DNA from: DATJMJ01 sp035503915
Lineage (GTDB): Bacteria; Actinomycetota; Acidimicrobiia; Acidimicrobiales; Palsa-688
Direction: 5' to 3'
DNA: 36,083 nucleotides
Assembly (NCBI GenBank): GCA_035503915.1
Contig: DATJSU010000001.1
Location: 1-36,083, forward strand
Shown: in pieces, positions 7,757-14,996 of the stretch
Layout: each line of letters begins with the position of its first letter
Numbering within the stretch: position 1 is the first letter of the stretch
Position numbers and translations under genes: made by a program
Notes under the pieces: generated by a model
The model's input: the letters and a program-made list of their open reading frames with translations, nothing else
What the model was told of the DNA's origin: nothing
Database searches by the model: none

Positions 7757-7780
7757 TGCGCAATGAGGACAACGGCTGGC

Positions 7781-9466
7781 CTAAGTACCGGCGATCGCGG
7801 CCACCGGCAGGTTGGCGCCGACACCGTTCGGCATGCCCCAAACCGGGGCATCACCGAAGCTGTAGACCATGCCGCCGGCGCTGGCCATGTAGTAGCCGCC
7901 GTCGTCGGGAGTAAGAGCGATGCCCACGATGTCGCTCGTGCGAACTCCTTCTCCCGGAAGAGAACCGTGGAACCGGACGCCGGTGCCGAAAGTGAAGGCA
8001 CCGCCGTCAGAGCCGACGAGGATGTAACCCTGTCCCGTGGACGAAGGCAGTATCGCCCGGATGTCGGTGACATGTTTGCCCAGTCCCGGTAATGACCCGT
8101 AGAAACGGCTGTTACCAAAGGTGAACACGCCGCCGTCGGCCCCCACGAGCAGGTACCCGGCACCATTGGGCGACGACACCATGCCCACGATGTCCCTTAC
8201 GTGGATCTTGGCCCCGGGCAGTGAGCCATGGAACTTGGCGTCCCCGAAGGTGAAGAACCCACCGTCGGCACCGACGAGGTAGTAGCCCTGACCGTCGCTG
8301 GTGGGCGCGATGGCAACGATGTCCGAGACGTGCTTGCCCAAATTGGGCAGGTCGCCATAGAACTTGGCGTCTCCCAGGGCGGTCACGGTGCCATTGGCGG
8401 TCACGACCCAATAACCCTGGCCATCAATAGTGGCGGCGATGCCGACCACGGGCCCGGTAGCGGCCGAGGTGGGCACCGCCCCGAGCACCCGGGCGGATCC
8501 CATGGCGTAGACCTGGCCATTGCTCGTTACGAGCCAGTAGCCGGGAGCGGGCAAGTTGACTACTTGTTTGTAGGCACCGGACGAGGAAGGCTTGAGGTCC
8601 CCGTTACCTGAGTAGACCGCCTTCACCCAGATGTCACCGCTGGAAAGGTACGACGAGGAGCACGTGGCTGCTCCCGTCTTCGTACCGACGGCAATATTGG
8701 TGCAACCCGCGATGGCTGCCCCACCGGCGGTAAAGAAGCTCAGCGTGCCTCCGTTCGGCACCGGGCTGACCGTTGCGGTGTATGTGACTTGGTCGCCCAC
8801 GGTCACCGGGTTGGCCGATGACGAAAGAGAGGTCGAAGTGGCCACCTCTCTCGTCGTTGTGCTCGTTGTGGTCGTCGGTGCCGGAGCGTTCGAGTAAAGG
8901 TCGAACTCGTCGATCGACCACCAGTAGGAGCTGTCGGCCTTGGTGAGCTCCACCCTCACGTACCTTGCCGTTTGCGCCGGGAACGCCACGATCTCCGCAG
9001 CGCCGGTCCCAGTGCAGGCCGCCACTGTGGTCCAGGACTGGCCGTCGTTGGAAACGTCTACGTCGTAGGCCCTCGCGTAGTCGTTGGGCGAATTTGGGCT
9101 GAACATTGCCAAGCGGTCGAAGGTGCTCGCCGTGCCCAGGTCAACCTGGAAGAACAGGCCCGCCGCCTGGTCTTCGTTGGTACTGAACCGGCTCGCCAAG
9201 TTGCCGTCCAAAGCGTTGGCCGGCGCATCGGCTTGACTGGCCGGCGCGTTGGTGGCAGCCACCCAGCTCGAGCGACCAAGCTCGGTACCGCTCGCTGCCG
9301 CCGAGCAGTTGTAGGGGATTGCCGTCGTGGTCGTTGTCGTGCCATCTGCGGCCATCGCCGCGGGCGCGCCAGGAGCCAAGAACGCGGCACCGGTTGCGAG
9401 GGCCGCAGCCAGAGCGGCGCCGCTCGCCACACCCCACCGGTGCGGGTTCGCATTCCCATAGGTCAC
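7781..9466 (-). CDS. secreted discoidin/Ig-like/six-blade FTFG-repeat propeller protein
   Basis: The 561-residue protein has a signal peptide (about 1-40, ending APAAMA-AD) and a Thr stretch. Residues about 52-192 form an F5/8 type C (discoidin, carbohydrate-binding) domain: ANALDGNLASRFSTNEDQ, then ARYVRVELTKADSSYWW and IDEFDLYS. After a TTTTSTTT linker comes an Ig-like Big domain (about 206-310; TSLSSSANPVTVGDQVTYTA). Residues about 313-561 hold six repeats of the type GYxLVxxDGGxFTFGDAxFxGSLP. The first lacks its opening strand, and the last residues (LPVAAIAGT) resemble that missing strand, as in Velcro-closed propellers. It probably binds an extracellular glycan or surface. The start is GTG at 9466 with AGGAGG 8 nt upstream; an ATG in between is out of frame. 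Confidence 0.85.
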   Translation of the reverse strand: MTYGNANPHRWGVASGAALAAALATGAAFLAPGAPAAMAADGTTTTTTAIPYNCSAAASGTELGRSSWVAATNAPASQADAPANALDGNLASRFSTNEDQAAGLFFQVDLGTASTFDRLAMFSPNSPNDYARAYDVDVSNDGQSWTTVAACTGTGAAEIVAFPAQTARYVRVELTKADSSYWWSIDEFDLYSNAPAPTTTTSTTTREVATSTSLSSSANPVTVGDQVTYTATVSPVPNGGTLSFFTAGGAAIAGCTNIAVGTKTGAATCSSSYLSSGDIWVKAVYSGNGDLKPSSSGAYKQVVNLPAPGYWLVTSNGQVYAMGSARVLGAVPTSAATGPVVGIAATIDGQGYWVVTANGTVTALGDAKFYGDLPNLGKHVSDIVAIAPTSDGQGYYLVGADGGFFTFGDAKFHGSLPGAKIHVRDIVGMVSSPNGAGYLLVGADGGVFTFGNSRFYGSLPGLGKHVTDIRAILPSSTGQGYILVGSDGGAFTFGTGVRFHGSLPGEGVRTSDIVGIALTPDDGGYYMASAGGMVYSFGDAPVWGMPNGVGANLPVAAIAGT

Positions 9467-9474
9467 TTCATTTT

Positions 9475-9480
9475 CCTCCT
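9475..9480 (-). promoter_or_regulatory. Shine-Dalgarno AGGAGG of the discoidin/propeller gene
   Basis: AGGAGG (complement of 9475-9480) lies 8 nt before the GTG at 9466. An ATG four bases closer opens a frame that stops after two codons, so this SD decides for the GTG. Confidence 0.7.
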
Positions 9481-9484
9481 ACCT

Positions 9485-9530
9485 CGAACTACGTGTTTGC
9501 CACGCAACGAATTACGTGTTTGCCACACGA
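9485..9530 (-). repeat. two adjacent 23-bp direct repeats in the leader of the discoidin/propeller gene
   Basis: Copies at 9485-9507 and 9508-9530 share cga-a-y-tacgtgtttgccac with few changes. Each contains the interrupted palindrome GTGtttgcCAC. The 23-bp spacing is about two helical turns, suiting cooperative binding of a regulator next to the ribosome-binding site. Confidence 0.7.
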
Positions 9531-9685
9531 TCTTTTTCCCAGAGTCCTTACGGTCTTGTTGATCGCTTTGTGATGAACGTGTGAAGCCTGCGAACTTTCC
9601 AACACACGCACTTGTACGCGTCATGCTTGCCCGCTCGTCCCGCGAGGTAGCCTGATATGGGCCTTGGGAACAAAGCCTCAGTGAC

Positions 9686-9693
9686 AAAAGGAG
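9686..9693 (+). promoter_or_regulatory. Shine-Dalgarno AAAAGGAG pointing to an ACG start
   Basis: AAAAGGAG lies 6 nt before the ACG at 9700-9702. No ATG, GTG or TTG exists in frame between the preceding TGA stop and the GTG at 9751, which is too far from this site. Confidence 0.6.
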
Positions 9694-9699
9694 CCGCAA

Positions 9700-10527
9700 A
9701 CGAAGTTCGCATTCAGCACCCTTGCCTTCCCCTCGCGTCCGCTCGCCGACGTGCTGGTCATGGGTCGTGACTACGGTTACCAAGGAGTCGAGCTCCGGGT
9801 CGTCGACGGGGAGCTGATCGAGCCCACCATCGGCCCGGGGGACAGGGAACGCGTGCGTCGCACGCTCAAAGGAGCGGGGCTCCCGGTGGTGGCAATTGAC
9901 AGCTCGGTTCGCCTGACTGCAGAGGAAGCCGCCGGCGAGCTGTCGGCTTTTCTCGAGCTGGCTCATGACTGGGAGGCACCGGTTGTCCGGGTGTTCGGGG
10001 GCGCGCTACCGCAGGAGGGAGAAAATCGACGCCGCGCAATAGGACGTTCGGCAAGGGTGCTCGAAAGAGCGGCCGCACGAGCAGACCAGCTCGGGACCAG
10101 CGTCGCCCTCGAAACCCATGATTACTTTGCCGCGTCGGCGGTAGTAGCCGAACTTCTCGCCCTCGTGCCAGCCCCTGCCGCCGGGGCTGTTTGGGACAGC
10201 CACCATCCGCACCGCGTCGGGGAAACGCCAGAAGAAGTGTTCGCCAACCTCGGCCCGCGGTTGAAGCTCGTCCAGGTAAAGGACGCGGCCCGTGACCCTG
10301 GCGACCCGAGCGGGTGGCGGTTGGTGCTCCTCGGCCAAGGCGAGGTGCCCGTGAGAAGGATCGTCCACATCCTCGTCGCGGCGGGGTACACGGGCTGGGT
10401 CTCGGTCGAGTGGGAGAAAAAGTGGCACCCCGAGATCGAAGAACCCGAGGTCGCTCTTCCCCAGCACAGGCAGCTTCTCGCGCAATGGCTGTCGTGGAGT
10501 GAAGGCCTCGCGCCCGGGGCCACCTGA
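9700..10527 (+). CDS. sugar phosphate isomerase/epimerase (xylose-isomerase-like TIM barrel), probable ACG start
   Basis: The product is an AP-endonuclease-2/xylose-isomerase-like TIM barrel of 275 residues if started at ACG 9700, or 258 from the GTG at 9751. The 17 codons between them encode KFAFSTLAFPSRPLAD, the first barrel strand and turn of this family, so the GTG start would delete beta-1. Metal-site residues are seen in VALETHDYF (Glu), AVWDSHHPHR (Asp, His) and VSVEWEKKWHP (Glu); RLKLVQVKDA and WRLVLLGQGEVPVRR are typical C-terminal landmarks. The substrate is probably a keto-sugar or inositol derivative, but cannot be specified. The gene is divergent from the secreted propeller gene. 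The isochorismatase-like gene follows 149 bp downstream. Confidence 0.83.
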   Translation, partial: TKFAFSTLAFPSRPLADVLVMGRDYGYQGVELRVVDGELIEPTIGPGDRERVRRTLKGAGLPVVAIDSSVRLTAEEAAGELSAFLELAHDWEAPVVRVFGGALPQEGENRRRAIGRSARVLERAAARADQLGTSVALETHDYFAASAVVAELLALVPAPAAGAVWDSHHPHRVGETPEEVFANLGPRLKLVQVKDAARDPGDPSGWRLVLLGQGEVPVRRIVHILVAAGYTGWVSVEWEKKWHPEIEEPEVALPQHRQLLAQWLSWSEGLAPGAT

Positions 10528-10662
10528 ACCTCTCAGCCGCTCCCTTCTTAGGGGTTGAGCGGGTTGGCCCAGGTGAGCCCCCCAAACGCCAGCTACGACT
10601 GCCAGGGCAACCCGACCGTGCGCGAGCCGTTGAGCGCCCCTTCGAGCATCAGGCCGGGCTTC

Positions 10663-10668
10663 TATTGT
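10663..10668 (+). promoter_or_regulatory. -10 box TATTGT before the isochorismatase-fold gene
   Basis: TATTGT ends 8 nt before the ATG at 10677, fitting a leaderless transcript. No Shine-Dalgarno sequence is present. Confidence 0.4.
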
Positions 10669-10676
10669 CGTCACCC

Positions 10677-11267
10677 ATGGACAGCGCGCCCCAGAAGACC
10701 GCTCTTTTAGTCATGGACGTCCAGCGCGGGGTGGTCGAACGGTACCTCGGCGACCAAGCCATCCTCGACCGCCTGCGGCTGGCCGTCGATGCAGCCAGGG
10801 CCATGGGTGTGCCCGTGATCTTCGTGCGGGTCGCCTTCCGGCCCGGTCATCCCGAGGTGAGCACGAGGAACCGCGCCTTTTCGGCCATTGCCTCCCGGGC
10901 CGCCGCTCCCTTCGGTTTGGACGACGAAGCCACCGAGCTTCACCCGGCCCTCGAGCCGCGGGCCGAAGACCCGATAGTGCTGAAAAAACGAGTGAGCGCT
11001 TTTGCCGGCAGTGACCTCGAGGTCCTCCTGCGTTCCCTGGGCATCACACACCTGGTGCTCAGCGGTATCGCGACCAGTGGCGTGGTGCTTTCAACCCTGC
11101 GTGAGGCGGCCGACCGGGATTATGAGCTCAGTGTGCTGAGCGATGCTTGCGCGGACGCCGACGACGAGGTCCACCGCGTGCTCACCGAGAAGATCTTCCC
11201 CCGCCAAGCCGAGGTGCTCTCAGTGGCGGAGTGGGCGGCCCGCGCCCTGGCAGGACCGAGCGAATGA
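10677..11267 (+). CDS. isochorismatase-fold hydrolase homologue lacking the catalytic cysteine
   Basis: The 196-residue protein is a complete isochorismatase-like alpha/beta domain. The aspartate is present (ALLVMDVQ, Asp14) and so is the lysine (VLKKRVSAF, Lys103/104). The position that carries the nucleophilic cysteine in nicotinamidase-type members is Gly135 in SGIATSGVVLSTLREAADRDY. The remaining landmarks, VLSDACADADDEVHRVL and IFPRQAEV, are typical of an actinobacterial subgroup with the same TSGVVLST sequence. Cysteine-less members exist in this superfamily: true isochorismatases that cleave a vinyl ether also lack the cysteine, so activity is possible. The ATG at 10677 is preferred over a TTG at 10665 because of the -10 box, which overlaps the TTG. 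Confidence 0.83.
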   Translation: MDSAPQKTALLVMDVQRGVVERYLGDQAILDRLRLAVDAARAMGVPVIFVRVAFRPGHPEVSTRNRAFSAIASRAAAPFGLDDEATELHPALEPRAEDPIVLKKRVSAFAGSDLEVLLRSLGITHLVLSGIATSGVVLSTLREAADRDYELSVLSDACADADDEVHRVLTEKIFPRQAEVLSVAEWAARALAGPSE

Positions 11268-11331
11268 AGTGCGCGCTAGAACCGAGGGCCCGCCATGGGA
11301 ACTGCGTTATTGCGGTTTACCAGTTCACCGT

Positions 11332-11400
11332 CCAGTTGGCGTCTCGATGACCAGTTGCGTCTCGATGACCAGTTGCGTCGATGACCAGTTGGCGACCGCA
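11332..11400. repeat. tandem array, 16-19-bp units, four copies
   Basis: Units at 11332-11350, 11351-11368, 11369-11384 and 11385-11400 share ccagttgcgtctcgatga with small deletions; the last copy has diverged after ccagttggcg. It lies 64 bp after the isochorismatase-fold gene and before the LLM gene. Confidence 0.88.
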
Positions 11401-11492
11401 GGCCCAGGGCGAGGCGAAGGCCCCCTCGCAGGCGCAGCGGCCTAGCGTGTGGCAGAGCTTCGCCAGTCCGGCCCCACCTGCCGGGGGCCATG

Positions 11493-11498
11493 AGGAGG
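11493..11498 (+). promoter_or_regulatory. Shine-Dalgarno AGGAGG of the LLM oxidoreductase gene
   Basis: AGGAGG lies 4 nt before the ATG at 11503 and fixes that start. Confidence 0.75.
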
Positions 11499-11502
11499 AA
11501 AG

Positions 11503-12477
11503 ATGAAAGTCACTCGCTTCGGGCTCCAGTTACCCAATTTCACCTTCCCCGGTGTCAGCGACCGGGAGCTGTTCGGGAAGGTCGCGGAGATCTCGGTGGC
11601 AGCAGAAGAATCCGGCTTCGACTCGGTGTGGGTAATGGACCACTTCTACCAAATCCGCAACATTGGCCCGCGAACGGGCGCCATGTTCGAGGCGTACACG
11701 CTGCTGAGCGCGATCGCCGCCCGCACCGAGAAGGCGAACCTTGGCGCAATGGTCACCGGGGTCACTTACCGCAACCCTGCTCTGCTCGCCAAGATCGTGA
11801 CGACGCTCGACGTCGTCTCCGGTGGAAGGGCGATCCTGGGCATAGGGGCGGCTTGGAACGACGACGAGCACGCCGGCTACGGGTTCAGCTTTCCACCCGT
11901 AGGTGAGCGGATGGGGCGGCTGGAGGAGGCATTGCAGATTTGCCGGGCCATGTTCACCCAGGACGCACCGAGCTTTTCGGGGCGCTACTACCAGATCTCG
12001 GGAGCGCTCAACAACCCCAGGCCCTTGCGGCCCACCGGTGTCCCTGTCCTTGTCGGCGGTAGCGGTGAGAAGCAGACGCTGAGGCTGGTGGCCAAATACG
12101 CCGACGCCTGCAACATTTTCGGCGACGTTGCGACAGTGGGTCACAAACTGGCGGTGCTCGAACGCCACTGCGAGGAGGTAGGGCGGGACCCGGCCGAGGT
12201 CACCAAGACCCGCCTCGGCGGTTTGCTGATAGCGCCCACGGCGGCCGAAGCGGAGCGTAAGGCCCGCGACGCGGCGGAGGCCAGGGGCGTGGGCCCTGCG
12301 TTATTGCGGGGGTACATGATCGTCGGGGACCCCGGCTCAGTATGCGAACAAGTGGCCGAGTACTTGGGCACCGGCTTGGACGCGATGATCTTCAACATGG
12401 TCGACGCGCAGGACATAGACCCGGTGCGCCTTGCGGGCGAGACATTGACCAAGGAATTCGGTTCACTGCCACGCTGA
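11503..12477 (+). CDS. LLM-class F420-dependent oxidoreductase
   Basis: The 324-residue protein is a luciferase-like TIM barrel. It begins MKVTRFGLQLPNFTFPGV and contains the substrate/cofactor strands SGFDSVWVMDHFYQI, LGAMVTGVTYRNPALLAKIV, TLDVVSGGRAILGIGAAWN and the insertion YGFSFPPVGERMGRLEEAL. Then follow PVLVGGSGEKQTLRLVAKYA and C-terminal MIVGDPGSVCEQVAEYL. This pattern is that of actinobacterial F420-dependent members (TIGR03560-like), which move hydride between F420 and an unidentified substrate in the cytosol. CofC, a F420 biosynthesis enzyme, is encoded in the same window, consistent with F420 supply. The tandem array beginning in its stop codon separates it from the MFS gene. Confidence 0.88.
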   Translation: MKVTRFGLQLPNFTFPGVSDRELFGKVAEISVAAEESGFDSVWVMDHFYQIRNIGPRTGAMFEAYTLLSAIAARTEKANLGAMVTGVTYRNPALLAKIVTTLDVVSGGRAILGIGAAWNDDEHAGYGFSFPPVGERMGRLEEALQICRAMFTQDAPSFSGRYYQISGALNNPRPLRPTGVPVLVGGSGEKQTLRLVAKYADACNIFGDVATVGHKLAVLERHCEEVGRDPAEVTKTRLGGLLIAPTAAEAERKARDAAEARGVGPALLRGYMIVGDPGSVCEQVAEYLGTGLDAMIFNMVDAQDIDPVRLAGETLTKEFGSLPR

Positions 12478-12553
12478 CCCGGCACGCAGAACTGGCGCGC
12501 TGACTTGGCACACTGAACTGGCGTGCTCAACTGGCGTGCTCAACTGGCGTGCT
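12476..12553. repeat. tandem array, 13-bp unit, six copies, beginning in a stop codon
   Basis: Six contiguous 13-bp units at 12476, 12489, 12502, 12515, 12528 and 12541. Consensus (g/c)aactggcgtgct; the first three are diverged (gacccggcacgca, gaactggcgcgct, gacttggcacact) and the last two are identical. The first unit shares two bases with the stop codon of the LLM gene. Confidence 0.9.
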
Positions 12554-12586
12554 TGAGCGGGCTGGATGACCTCCGCGCGGCCTCAA

Positions 12587-12592
12587 TAAGCT
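12587..12592 (+). promoter_or_regulatory. -10 box TAAGCT before the MFS gene
   Basis: TAAGCT ends 8 nt before the ATG at 12601 and lies 33 bp after the 13-bp array. No Shine-Dalgarno sequence precedes the ATG. Confidence 0.4.
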
Positions 12593-12600
12593 GGGGCCCT

Positions 12601-14118
12601 ATGCCCGAGCCACCCGTCGCTGACGGGCGCGGCGCAAGAACGCCCGAGCACCCGGGCCACCATCCACAAGCGCGCACCGCCGCCACGCACACAGGGCTCG
12701 CGCTGGCCGTCGTCATGGCGGGTGTGCTCATCACCGCCATCGACACGACGATCGTCGTGCTCGCTCTCCCCGAGATCGAGCGGGGCCTGCACGTGGCCCT
12801 TAACTCGGTGATATGGGTTGTCATCGGCTATTTGCTCGTGATCACCCTGCTCGCCACTCAGGTCGGGCGTCTCGGCGACATGTTCGGCCGCGTGCGGATG
12901 TACGAGGCCGGCTTCATCGTCTTCATCGTCGGGTCCGCCCTCTGCGCGGCAGCCTGGGACCAGGCTGCCATCGTCGCGTTCCGCATCCTGCAAGGGGTCG
13001 GCGGGGCTCTCATGACCGCCAACAGCGGGGCGGTCATCGCCGACCTCTTCCCGCCCGAGCGGCGCGGCCGGGCCTACGGGTTCAACGGCATCGGCTGGAG
13101 CATCGGGGCCGTCCTCGGCATCGTCCTTGGCGGCCTCATAGTGACCTACGTGTCCTGGCGTTGGATCTTCTGGATCAACGTCCCGCTCGGGGCGCTCGGG
13201 GTCACCCTGGCCTTCCTGGTCCTGCGGGACAGTGGCAAGCGCGTCGAGCACCGCTTCGACATCTTCGGCATGGCCACCCTCGGCCTCGGGCTCTTCGGCG
13301 TCCTGTGGGCTGTCACGCGCTTGGCGACTTCCCCTTTCGACGCCACCACCACGGGCTTCCTTTCGGGAGGCCTCGTCCTCCTCGCCGCCTTCGGCCTGAT
13401 CGAGCACCGCAGGGCAGAGCCCATGCTGGACCTGTCGCTGCTCTCGGTCCCGACCGTGACGCCGACGCTGCTCGCTGCCCTCTTCCAAGGCCTGGCGAAC
13501 TTTGCCGTCCTTTTCCTCGTCATCATGTACCTGCAAGGCCCGCGTGGCCTTTCGCCGATCCACGCCTCATTGTTGCTCGTTCCCGGCTACGTGGTAGGCA
13601 GTGCCGTCGGCCCCACCGCCGGGCGCCTTTCCGACCGGCTCGGGCCCGTGCTGCCGGCAACTGTGGGTTTGGCCCTCCAGGTCGCGGCACTGGCTGTCTA
13701 TTCCCGCCTCAGCATTACTTCGGGGCTGTGGGTCGTGGTCGTGGCGAGTGTCGTGAACGGTGTCGGCGCAAGCAGTTTCTTCCCTGCCAACACCACGGCG
13801 CTCATGAAGGCTGTCCGGCCGCACGTCTTCGGCATAGCCTCGGGGATGCTGCGGACGTTCTCCAATGTCGGGATGGTCTTCAGCTTTTCGATGGCGATCC
13901 TGGTCGCCTCCCGTTCCATAAGCCGGAGCCTCGCTTTTGCCATCTTCGTCGGCACCGCCAGGATCCATGGCGCTCTCGCCAAGGCGTTCACGACGGGCCT
14001 CCACACCGCTTTTTACTCCTCCATGGCCGTGATGCTCCTGGCGGCAGCCCTCTCGGCTACGCGGGCGGCCCGCAGCAAAAGGACCGCTCCCGAGGTGGCT
14101 ACGCCAGCCCGGGCCTGA
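12601..14118 (+). CDS. MFS transporter, DHA2 (EmrB/QacA) 14-TM drug-efflux type
   Basis: The 505-residue protein has a 35-residue polar N-terminus and about fourteen hydrophobic helices. DHA2 landmarks are the TM1 motif AIDTTIVVLALPEIE, motif A after TM2 (QVGRLGDMFGRVRMYEAG), RILQGVGGALMTANSGAVIA in TM4, and WSIGAVLGIVLGGL in TM5 as the antiporter motif C region, followed by WRWIFWINVPLG. The family exports drugs or metabolites in exchange for protons across the cytoplasmic membrane. I start at the ATG at 12601; the frame is open back to 12523 but that extension is the translated 13-bp array. It follows the LLM gene, so export of a product of that enzyme is possible, but nothing in the sequence proves it. 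Confidence 0.9.
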   Translation: MPEPPVADGRGARTPEHPGHHPQARTAATHTGLALAVVMAGVLITAIDTTIVVLALPEIERGLHVALNSVIWVVIGYLLVITLLATQVGRLGDMFGRVRMYEAGFIVFIVGSALCAAAWDQAAIVAFRILQGVGGALMTANSGAVIADLFPPERRGRAYGFNGIGWSIGAVLGIVLGGLIVTYVSWRWIFWINVPLGALGVTLAFLVLRDSGKRVEHRFDIFGMATLGLGLFGVLWAVTRLATSPFDATTTGFLSGGLVLLAAFGLIEHRRAEPMLDLSLLSVPTVTPTLLAALFQGLANFAVLFLVIMYLQGPRGLSPIHASLLLVPGYVVGSAVGPTAGRLSDRLGPVLPATVGLALQVAALAVYSRLSITSGLWVVVVASVVNGVGASSFFPANTTALMKAVRPHVFGIASGMLRTFSNVGMVFSFSMAILVASRSISRSLAFAIFVGTARIHGALAKAFTTGLHTAFYSSMAVMLLAAALSATRAARSKRTAPEVATPARA

Positions 14119-14170
14119 GGCCTGGACGGGAAAAGCTGGCTTCTGATAGAGCTCACGCTGTCAGGATCGC

Positions 14171-14220
14171 CTTGGCACCCTTGGCACCCTTGGCACCCTC
14201 GGCACCTCGGCACCTTGGCA
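14171..14220. repeat. tandem array, 9-bp unit, about six copies
   Basis: The unit is cttggcacc: three perfect copies from 14171, then ctcggcacc, a shortened tcggcacc and ttggcaaca. It lies in the 210-bp gap between the MFS and VapB genes. Confidence 0.85.
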
Positions 14221-14291
14221 ACAGCGCCTTTCGCGGGGGCCCGTGCGCGAGCGCTGTCTCGCGGACCTGGCGACGGTGGCGGGACACTCCC

Positions 14292-14321
14292 TTGGCCGCG
14301 CAGGCAGCGATGTAATAGCAT
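14292..14321 (+). promoter_or_regulatory. vapBC promoter with a short palindrome over the start
   Basis: TTGGCC (14292-14297) and TAGCAT (14316-14321) are 18 bp apart, and the -10 box ends 7 nt before the ATG at 14329, so the message is probably leaderless. GCATctgATGC (14318-14328) overlaps the -10 box and is placed where a VapB autorepressor would bind. Confidence 0.45.
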
Positions 14322-14328
14322 CTGATGC

Positions 14329-14571
14329 ATGCGCACCACCCTCTCGATCGACGACGATGTCCTTTTCGCCGTCAAGGAGCGAGCCCGGAGGCAGAAGAGG
14401 ACCGTTGGCGAGGTGGTATCAGAGCTTGCCCGCGAGGCGCTCAACAATGAGCATTCCGGTGCGAAGGCAAGCGAGAAGAAGCCCTTCTACGGCTTCCAAC
14501 CTTTCCCTCACCGGGGCGGTGCGGTCTCGAACAGCCTTATCGACGGGCTGCGAGAGGACGAAGGAGTGTGA
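14329..14571 (+). CDS. vapB: VapB-type ribbon-helix-helix antitoxin
   Basis: The 80-residue protein opens with a ribbon-helix-helix DNA-binding segment, MRTTLSIDDDVLFAVKERA, then RTVGEVVSELAREAL as the second helix. The C-terminal half (about 45-80) is polar, ends with SLIDGLREDEGV and is expected to wrap around the toxin active site. Such antitoxins neutralise a PIN ribonuclease and repress their own promoter. The gene overlaps the toxin gene by GTGA, so the two are translationally coupled. An earlier GTG at 14243 would place the start in non-homologous sequence and in a different frame. Confidence 0.87.
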   Translation: MRTTLSIDDDVLFAVKERARRQKRTVGEVVSELAREALNNEHSGAKASEKKPFYGFQPFPHRGGAVSNSLIDGLREDEGV

Positions 14572-14996
14572 AAAGAGCGCTCCTTGACGTGAACGTGTTG
14601 CTCGCCCTGCTGGACGGGGACCACGTCGACCATCAGAGAGCGAGGGCCTGGCTGGGGCCCGAGATCCGCTTTGGGTGGGCGTCGTGCGCCATCACCGAGA
14701 ACGGTTTCGTGCGGGTCATAACCCAGCCCCGCTACCCGAGCCCAGTCCCTCCAGCTCGCGCGATCGACGCCTTGGCTCGGGCCGCGAGCACCAAGCACCA
14801 TGAGTTTTGGAGCTGCGACGTGAGCCTCCTCGATCATGTCGTGCTGGGCAGGCGGCTGCTAGGTCCCCGTCAGGTCACCGAGGCCTACCTCTTGGCGCTC
14901 GCTGTCGCTCACGGAGGCCGGTTCGCCACCTTCGACGAGAACGTCCCATTGAGCGCCGTACCGGCAGCTCGGGCCGAAAATTTGGTGGTCATCTGA
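14568..14996 (+). CDS. vapC: VapC-type PIN-domain ribonuclease toxin
   Basis: The 142-residue PIN domain has its acidic metal-binding residues at Asp7 (LLDVNVLLALLD), Glu44 (AITENGFVRVI), Glu105 (QVTEAYLLALAVAHGG) and Asp123 (FATFDENV). In most VapC proteins the third site is Asp; here it is Glu, a conservative change. VapC toxins cut tRNA or rRNA when their antitoxin is lost. The start is GTG in the four-base GTGA overlap with vapB. The stop TGA in turn overlaps a CTG that is the likely start of the ribosome-rescue gene, so all three genes are probably read from one message. Confidence 0.88.
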   Translation: MKRALLDVNVLLALLDGDHVDHQRARAWLGPEIRFGWASCAITENGFVRVITQPRYPSPVPPARAIDALARAASTKHHEFWSCDVSLLDHVVLGRRLLGPRQVTEAYLLALAVAHGGRFATFDENVPLSAVPAARAENLVVI

